DNA from: Bacteroidales bacterium
GTDB taxonomy: Bacteria; Bacteroidota; Bacteroidia; Bacteroidales; UBA932
Assembly: GCA_017423025.1 (NCBI GenBank)
Contig: JAFPGC010000026.1
Coordinates: 1 to 45,977, forward strand
DNA: 45,977 nt
Reading direction: 5' to 3'
In this document: positions 41,211 through 45,977 of the stretch, piece by piece
Layout of the letters: every line of letters begins with the position of its first letter
Numbering within the stretch: position 1 is the stretch's first letter
Notes under the pieces: model-generated
The model's input: the letters and a program-made list of their open reading frames with translations, nothing else
What the model was told of the DNA's origin: nothing
The model's database searches: none
Made by a program: the position numbers and the translations under genes

Positions 41211-42437
41211 ATGGACAGAATCTGGGCTTTAGACATGTATCAAACGGCGGGATTGGGCGTACTGGCCCTTCTCGCAGGTATTTATCTCACTCGTTACATC
41301 AAATTCCTGAAGAAATTCTGCATCCCGGCACCCGTTACCGGCGGTATTATTTTCTCCCTCCTTACGCTGGGCTTGTATCACCTGGGAATCGAATGTACCT
41401 TCGACGGCACCATCAAGGATTTGTGTATGATGCTGTTCTTTACATCGGTAGGTTTTCAGTCAGACTTCAAGGTGCTCAAAAAGGGCGGAAAGCCGCTCGT
41501 GGTCATGATAGGCCTGGTATTCGGGCTCATCGTGTGTCAGAATCTCATTTCCGTGGGCCTGGCCCGGGGAATGGGCTTCAATGCCCTGTTTGGCATGTCG
41601 GCCGGTTCCATTCCCATGTGCGGCGGCCACGGTACCTCCGGCGGCTTTGCCCCGCTTTTGGAGAAGATGGGTCTGGAAGGGGCCGATTCCATCACCATGG
41701 CGGCGGCTACCTTCGGCCTTCTGGCCGGCTCCCTGCTGGGCGGCCCGCTGGGAGAGAGGCTTATCCGCAGGCATAAACTGGCCGATCCATCGGCCCATAA
41801 GAACGTGATGGAGGGCATCGAAGGCGTGGAGGCTTCCCCGGAGGCCAAGGGCTACCACACCAACCAGGAAGAAGACTTCCAGACGTACGTGATGGGCGCC
41901 TGCTATCTGTTCATCGCCACGGCGCTGGGCACCGGCGTGAGCAAGCTCCTGCAGCTTACGGGCATTACCTTCCCCACCTATTTCGGGGCTTTGATCGTGG
42001 CCTGTTTCCTTCGCAATGTCCTGGGTCTGTTTCCCAGCTTTTTAAAATCGCTGCCCGTAGATAAGATTGTGTACCTGGGAGACATCTCCCTGCAACTGTT
42101 CCTGGGTATAGCCATGGCCAGCCTGCAGCTATGGGAACTGGCCTCCCTGGCCCTTCCGCTGGGGGTTATCCTATGCACCCAGGTGGCTTTCATGGCCCTC
42201 TACGGTGCCTTCGTGGCCTTCCCGCTGCTGGGCAAGAATTACGACAGTGCCGTGCTGGTGAGCGGTCTGTGCGGCTTCGGCCTGGGCGCTACGCCCAACG
42301 CCATGGCCAACATGTCGGCCGTTTGCTTCAAATACCGCTATGCGGTGCAGCCCTTCATCATTGTGCCCATCATCGGCGCCATGTTCGTGGATATCATCAA
42401 CACCGGCGTCATAACCGTATTCCTCAATCTGATATGA
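41211..42437 (+). CDS. gltS: sodium/glutamate symporter
   Basis: A 408-residue GltS-family transporter with about ten to twelve membrane segments in two inverted halves. Pore blocks are [21 protein letters not shown] near 135-155 and [21 protein letters not shown] near 355-375, both with the expected Gly/Asn-rich sequences. The start at 41211 ([14 protein letters not shown]) aligns with known N-termini; 41235 is possible. The stop overlaps the next gene (ATGA), so GltS and the amidotransferase-like lipoprotein are made together. Confidence 0.95.
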   Translation: MDRIWALDMYQTAGLGVLALLAGIYLTRYIKFLKKFCIPAPVTGGIIFSLLTLGLYHLGIECTFDGTIKDLCMMLFFTSVGFQSDFKVLKKGGKPLVVMIGLVFGLIVCQNLISVGLARGMGFNALFGMSAGSIPMCGGHGTSGGFAPLLEKMGLEGADSITMAAATFGLLAGSLLGGPLGERLIRRHKLADPSAHKNVMEGIEGVEASPEAKGYHTNQEEDFQTYVMGACYLFIATALGTGVSKLLQLTGITFPTYFGALIVACFLRNVLGLFPSFLKSLPVDKIVYLGDISLQLFLGIAMASLQLWELASLALPLGVILCTQVAFMALYGAFVAFPLLGKNYDSAVLVSGLCGFGLGATPNAMANMSAVCFKYRYAVQPFIIVPIIGAMFVDIINTGVITVFLNLI

Positions 42438-43180
42438 AACGTATCTTAGCAGCCCTTTCCATCGTTTTATTCATGGCTTGTTCCAGCGCTCCGCAGAAGC
42501 CGCTCATCGGCATCAGCAGTTCCCGTTCGCAGTCTTCCGGCACCATCCAGCTTTCGCCGACCTATACCGACGCCATCATGAAGGCCGGAGGCACCGCCGT
42601 GATACTCCCCGTCATTTACAGCCGTGAACAGGCCGATGCCCTGCTGGCCACCCTGGACGGCATCGTTTTGTCCGGAGGCGTGGACGTGGCCCCCAGCTGG
42701 TATGGGGAAGAGCCGCTGAACGAGACCGTGGAAGTAGACGTAGTGCGGGATTACAGCGACAGCCTCCTGGCCCGCGCAGCCCTGGATTCCGGCAAGCCCA
42801 TCCTGGCTATCTGCCGTGGCGAACAGCTGCTCAATGTGGTCATGGGCGGTTCACTTTACCAGGACATCCCGTCCCAGGTGGAAGGGCATGTAACCCATGG
42901 CGGTGGCGCCACGCATAAGATTCAGATTGACAAAGACAGTTTTCTCTACAACATCTTCGGGGTAGAATCCATGGAAGTGAATTCCTACCACCACCAGGCC
43001 GTCAAGGAGCCCGCTCCCGGGATAAAAATAACGGCCCGCTCCGAGGATGGCTTGGTAGAAGCCTTCGAAGCGGACCGCATCTGGGCGGTTCAGTTCCATC
43101 CGGAAAAGACCCTGGCGGAAGGAGACGAAACCATCCTCCCGTTCTTCAAGGCCTGGATTCACTTGACCGAACCGCGATAA
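42434..43180 (+). CDS. lipoprotein gamma-glutamyl hydrolase (peptidase C26 / PuuD-like)
   Basis: A 248-residue class-I glutamine-amidotransferase fold hydrolase. The triad is Cys127 (AICRGEQLLNV), His222 and Glu224 (VQFHPEKT). GGVDVAPSWYGEEP (81-94) is a PuuD/C26 block. The unusual part is the N-terminus: [18 protein letters not shown] is a lipoprotein signal (Cys16), so the enzyme acts outside the cytoplasm, while PuuD itself is cytosolic. The gltS stop overlaps its ATG by 4 nt. Cleaving outside gamma-glutamyl compounds would release glutamate for GltS. The 3' end overlaps the calycin-like gene by 22 nt. Confidence 0.9.
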   Translation: MKRILAALSIVLFMACSSAPQKPLIGISSSRSQSSGTIQLSPTYTDAIMKAGGTAVILPVIYSREQADALLATLDGIVLSGGVDVAPSWYGEEPLNETVEVDVVRDYSDSLLARAALDSGKPILAICRGEQLLNVVMGGSLYQDIPSQVEGHVTHGGGATHKIQIDKDSFLYNIFGVESMEVNSYHHQAVKEPAPGIKITARSEDGLVEAFEADRIWAVQFHPEKTLAEGDETILPFFKAWIHLTEPR

Positions 43181-43605
43181 GAAGTAGGAACGGTTCCGAA
43201 GTTCAAGGAAAAACTAATCTCCTTTCCCTCAATGGTACCCTGCAGGTCTGTGACCGTGTAGCGCGGGTACTCGCCACCCATCGCCAGGGGAATCACATTG
43301 GTGCAGCTCAGGCTGATCCGTTCGGTAGTGCTGGTAACGTTGATGTCCGGAATGGTTACATCAATGGTCACCGGCATCTGGGGAACGAAGCGGATCTTAT
43401 AGATGGTTAGGGAGCCCGTTTTACAGTCCTGAGCGGGAGTGAAATTCACCTCGATGTCCTCTGTTTCATAAGGGGCATCCTGATAGATGACGGTCACCGT
43501 TCCTACGTAATTGGCCTCTTCGGGCACAAGAGGTTCATCGGCCGGCTTGTTGCAAGCCAGGAGGAGAAGGGCCGATGTGGCAATAATTAAGTTCGTGAGT
43601 TTCAT
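43159..43605 (-). CDS. calycin-like domain lipoprotein
   Basis: A 148-residue lipoprotein (signal ending LLLLAC, Cys18). The body is all-beta: NYVGTVTVIYQDAPYETEDIEV, then SLTIYKIRFVPQMPVTIDVTIPDI, a pattern I link to the Bacteroidetes calycin-like family of beta-barrel lipoproteins. No enzyme motif is visible. It begins 4 nt after the stop of the TonB-dependent receptor gene and is surely co-transcribed. It may be a surface or periplasmic ligand-binding partner of that receptor. Confidence 0.8.
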   Translation of the reverse strand: MKLTNLIIATSALLLLACNKPADEPLVPEEANYVGTVTVIYQDAPYETEDIEVNFTPAQDCKTGSLTIYKIRFVPQMPVTIDVTIPDINVTSTTERISLSCTNVIPLAMGGEYPRYTVTDLQGTIEGKEISFSLNFGTVPTSYRGSVK

Positions 43606-43609
43606 GGTA

Positions 43610-45748
43610 TTAAATTGAAAATGAGATTCCGATAATCAGGATCCGGGGCTTCCCGCTGGCCAGGAATTCGTTTCCCATGGATTTGAAGTAGAAGGTATGC
43701 GTGGAGGCATGGGTGAGATTCTGCCCCCGCAGGTAAAGTTCGAAGCGGGAGAAAGCCAGGCCGATACGGGCATCCAGCTGCAATGAAAAGGGCTCCCGCA
43801 GGGTATTCTCTTCGTTCCACCAGAAAGGACCGGCGCCACGGAGGGAGGCATTCAGGGAAAGTCGGGCCTTGCCCAAATCGAAGCGGTAGCCGCTTTGCAG
43901 GTACAGGGTGTGGGCGGGAACGTAAGGAAGACCCTTTCCTTCCATGGTGGCGTGACAGTGGCCGTAGGAGGCCCTCAGAAGCCACTGGCCCGGTTGCCAG
44001 TTAACCTGCGCCTCGGCTCCCAGGCTGCGGCTGCGGCCGGCGTTGGTCATCATCCGCCCCGTCGTCATTCCGGGAGGGAAGACGGTGAGCTGCTGGTCCC
44101 GCACCTCCAGCCAGTAGAGGGCGGCATCGGCCTTGAAATTGCCTTTTCCATAGCGGGCGCCCAGCTCGAAGTTCCAGGCCTTTTCGGGGTTGTATTCCGT
44201 GTTCCCGGCTACGACGGATACCATCTCTTTATCCAGGTAAACGCCCAGGTCTTTCATAAGCGCCGTCATGGTCTGGTATTGGAGGATGTCAGCGAAAATC
44301 TGCGTGTTGAAGCCTCCGGCGCGGTATCCTTTGGAGATGGTGCCGAAAAGCCGCAGGTGGCTTCCGGCTTCATAGAGGGCCGATAATTTGGGAAGCACCT
44401 GGAAATAGTGGTGCGCAACGCTGCCGCGGTAGGGCACCTCGAAGGGCTTGGCGGCCTTCATGGTGGGGATGAACTGGTAGCTCAGCTGCGCCAGGCAATC
44501 GTATGCCATCCGGGCCCCCTCGTAATCCAGGCGGAGGCCGGCGGTAAGGATCCAGGAGCCCAGCCGGAACACCGATTCGTGAAAGAGGGCGGCATTCCAG
44601 GAGCCGATGAGGAAGTCTGAAAGGATGGGCATTTCCTGGTCCGGAATGCTCAGATAGCCTACATCGGCCGGGATATTCTTGTTGGCGTTGCCCAGGATGA
44701 GTTCCTCTATGCCTTCCCTTTTGAAGAGGACGGGGGCCGACATGCTGTTGAGCTTGTAGAAGCCGAAGAACCCGGTGGTGGGTTGCCAGATGGCACTCTT
44801 ATCGGTACGGCGGAGAAGGACTTCGCCGGTGAGGGCTCCGCTCAATTGCTTTTGCTGCAAGGTAAAGATGGAACGCTCCGTATAGTCCTGGTCCATTCGC
44901 ATATGATCGGCCAGGACCTGCAGGGATGCGTTGGCGTTCCAGGTCCATTCCGGGTTCCGGTGGCTATATTTGACGCCTTCCAGCACGGAGAGTCGCCGGT
45001 ATCCGGCTTCGTCATTATAATTCACAGGAAGTTCATGGCCGCCCAGGATCTGCCCATAGGCAAAGCCCCTTTCGTCGGAGAGGCTTACATTAAGGACATG
45101 GCCCCGATTCCCTTTCTCCCATTTCCACCGGGCCGATAATCCATTATAAGGGTCGCATAAGGCGTTCTTGAAAGCATTGAGGAAATAACCGTCCGTATGG
45201 CGGAAAGTGGCGGAGAAAACGTGGTTCCCGCTAGTCCATGCCCCTCCCGTGCGTATGGTGTTAGCCGTTCCGTACTCCAAAAAGAAGGAAGGCTTTGCGC
45301 CGTCGGAAGGAGAAAGGGTGCGCAGGGACAGCACGCCACCCATGGCGTTGCGGCCGTAAAGGGTTCCCTGTGGCCCACGAAGCAGGGTAGCGCTTTGCAC
45401 GGCTTCCCAGTCAAAGTCATAGGCATTCTTGTCCAACACCGGAATCCCGTCCACATAGAGACCCATCACTGGATTCTCCATCCGGGAACCCAGTCCCCTC
45501 ATATAAATAGTGGAAGTAAGGGAAGCCCCGTAGTCCGGTATATAAAGACCAGGGACAATTGTCGAGAGGGAATTAGGACGATATGTGCCTGAGTATTGGA
45601 GCAATCGAGAATCTGCTACCGAGACCGAAGAAGCCAGCTGCGTAACGGGGATATTTTCCTTGAGCGCTGTAATACGGGCTTCCTGCAACACCGTATCTTT
45701 AACCGGCGTTGTTAGAATGGCGATAGTTAGAATGAGTGCTCCGTTCAT
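43610..45748 (-). CDS. TonB-dependent outer-membrane receptor
   Basis: A 712-residue receptor with a short signal sequence (MNGALILTIAILTTPV) from the ATG at 45748; a start at 45781 would add 11 residues before it. DTVLQEARI near 18-26 may be the TonB box. The plug has IYMRGLGSRMENPVMGLYVDGIP and LLRGPQGTLYGRNAMGGVLSL. The barrel ends in GISFSI with an aromatic near the end. There is no carboxypeptidase-like domain, so it is not SusC type. It is closer to siderophore/FyuA-like receptors by plug sequence. The partner is the calycin-like lipoprotein gene. Confidence 0.92.
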   Translation of the reverse strand: MNGALILTIAILTTPVKDTVLQEARITALKENIPVTQLASSVSVADSRLLQYSGTYRPNSLSTIVPGLYIPDYGASLTSTIYMRGLGSRMENPVMGLYVDGIPVLDKNAYDFDWEAVQSATLLRGPQGTLYGRNAMGGVLSLRTLSPSDGAKPSFFLEYGTANTIRTGGAWTSGNHVFSATFRHTDGYFLNAFKNALCDPYNGLSARWKWEKGNRGHVLNVSLSDERGFAYGQILGGHELPVNYNDEAGYRRLSVLEGVKYSHRNPEWTWNANASLQVLADHMRMDQDYTERSIFTLQQKQLSGALTGEVLLRRTDKSAIWQPTTGFFGFYKLNSMSAPVLFKREGIEELILGNANKNIPADVGYLSIPDQEMPILSDFLIGSWNAALFHESVFRLGSWILTAGLRLDYEGARMAYDCLAQLSYQFIPTMKAAKPFEVPYRGSVAHHYFQVLPKLSALYEAGSHLRLFGTISKGYRAGGFNTQIFADILQYQTMTALMKDLGVYLDKEMVSVVAGNTEYNPEKAWNFELGARYGKGNFKADAALYWLEVRDQQLTVFPPGMTTGRMMTNAGRSRSLGAEAQVNWQPGQWLLRASYGHCHATMEGKGLPYVPAHTLYLQSGYRFDLGKARLSLNASLRGAGPFWWNEENTLREPFSLQLDARIGLAFSRFELYLRGQNLTHASTHTFYFKSMGNEFLASGKPRILIIGISFSI

Positions 45749-45756
45749 AGCGGGTG

Positions 45757-45764
45757 CAAATATC
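45757..45764 (-). promoter_or_regulatory. weak -7 box of the TonB receptor gene
   Basis: Minus strand GATATTTG (45764-45757) differs from TAnnTTTG at the first base and lies 8 nt before the ATG at 45748. Confidence 0.3.
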
Positions 45765-45854
45765 TGTAAAAAGGAGCACATATTCTATAACAAACAAGAT
45801 TGTTATTAGGATTTTTTATGCTATTGTAGATTTTTAGTATCTATTCTTATGGAT

Positions 45855-45873
45855 TTTCCAAATGATTTGGAAA
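45855..45873. promoter_or_regulatory. perfect 19-nt palindrome, possible operator
   Basis: TTTCCAAAT-G-ATTTGGAAA lies in the AT-rich region upstream of the TonB receptor gene (about 107 nt from its ATG). Nothing else in 45782-45935 is recognised. It could bind a dimeric regulator. Confidence 0.3.
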
Positions 45874-45937
45874 GAAGTTAGGATATATTTCATCACTTCG
45901 ATTCAGCGGTGTAGTTTGTGGATATATATTGCGCTCA

Positions 45938-45977
45938 TAGGGGCGTCCCGCCCCTGGCCGCGCGGCCACCCCTGGAG
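45938..45977. repeat. GC-rich palindromic sequence cut by the window end
   Basis: After an AT-rich stretch the window ends in GGGGCG-TCC-CGCCCC followed by TGGCCGCGCGGCCA and CCCCTGG. It has the style of the three intergenic palindromic elements, but no sequence is clearly shared with their core. It could be the start of another copy or a different GC-rich element. Confidence 0.4.

Noticed and set aside
42131-42433. Longer start for the C26 lipoprotein within gltS
   Set aside because: The added residues are an out-of-frame reading of gltS. The ATG at 42434 gives a clear lipoprotein signal and an ATGA overlap.
1-45977. tRNA, rRNA, CRISPR, integrase, toxin-antitoxin or phage genes
   Set aside because: I looked for tRNA-like arms, short regular repeats and typical protein families and saw none.

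Overview
The window looks like a piece of a Bacteroidales chromosome of fairly high GC, probably from a gut anaerobe. The evidence is a SusC/SusD pair, several outer-membrane lipoproteins, a calycin-like lipoprotein, a POTRA-less Omp85-type barrel, and many promoters of the Bacteroidetes type (TAnnTTTG -7 box, sometimes with TTTG or TTTC about 19-21 nt upstream). Shine-Dalgarno sequences are mostly absent. A Rikenellaceae or Cryptobacteroides-like source is only a guess from GC and gene content.

Layout. 160-2631: small membrane protein, short-chain dehydrogenase, and a convergent NamZ-type muramidase. 2747-14398: a glycerol / glycerol-3-phosphate region. A plus-strand run holds an Omp85-like barrel, an alpha/beta-hydrolase lipoprotein, glpK and glpF. 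Facing it is a minus-strand run of an M23 peptidase lipoprotein, glpA, glpB, glpC and glpT. 14509-25484: a hydrogen-metabolism island. It reads hypB, a 941-residue flavin/Fe-S fusion protein, hypA, a small membrane protein, and hydB-hydA-hydC ([FeFe] hydrogenase), with hydF-hydG on the opposite strand. 25583-27301: a polytopic membrane protein and a formate/nitrite-type channel. 27430-32248: susD-susC. 32584-37150: anmK, then a HAD phosphatase, a C69 dipeptidase and an acyltransferase on the other strand. 37244-43180: Spy-like protein, cation efflux protein, creatininase-like protein, guaA, gltS and a lipoprotein class-I amidotransferase. 43159-45748: calycin-like lipoprotein and a TonB-dependent receptor.

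How the genes fit together. GlpF, GlpK, GlpT and GlpABC bring in glycerol or G3P and oxidise it to DHAP, feeding quinones. HydABC plus the flavin/Fe-S fusion probably exchange electrons between NAD(P)H, ferredoxin and H2. HydF and HydG make the H-cluster; hydE is not in the window. NamZ and AnmK suggest use or recycling of muropeptide sugars. GltS with the gamma-glutamyl hydrolase-like lipoprotein suggests capture of glutamate from gamma-glutamyl compounds.

The most unusual things are not genes. First, three intergenic elements (6643-6765, 9054-9229, 18009-18132) share a GC-rich hairpin core, but each is bounded by its own long inverted repeat, unrelated in sequence between copies. Two of these arms run into the stop codon of the neighbouring gene. 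Second, the heptamer GGCCGAT/ATCGGCC occurs about 88 times by eye, roughly ten times the chance level, in several reading frames and on both strands, and it is scarce in the susCD locus. Other points: HydF lacks the G4 and G5 GTPase motifs, a canonical terminator for hydBAC lies inside hydF, nickel chaperones HypA/HypB are embedded in an [FeFe]-hydrogenase cluster, and several promoters almost touch their start codons.
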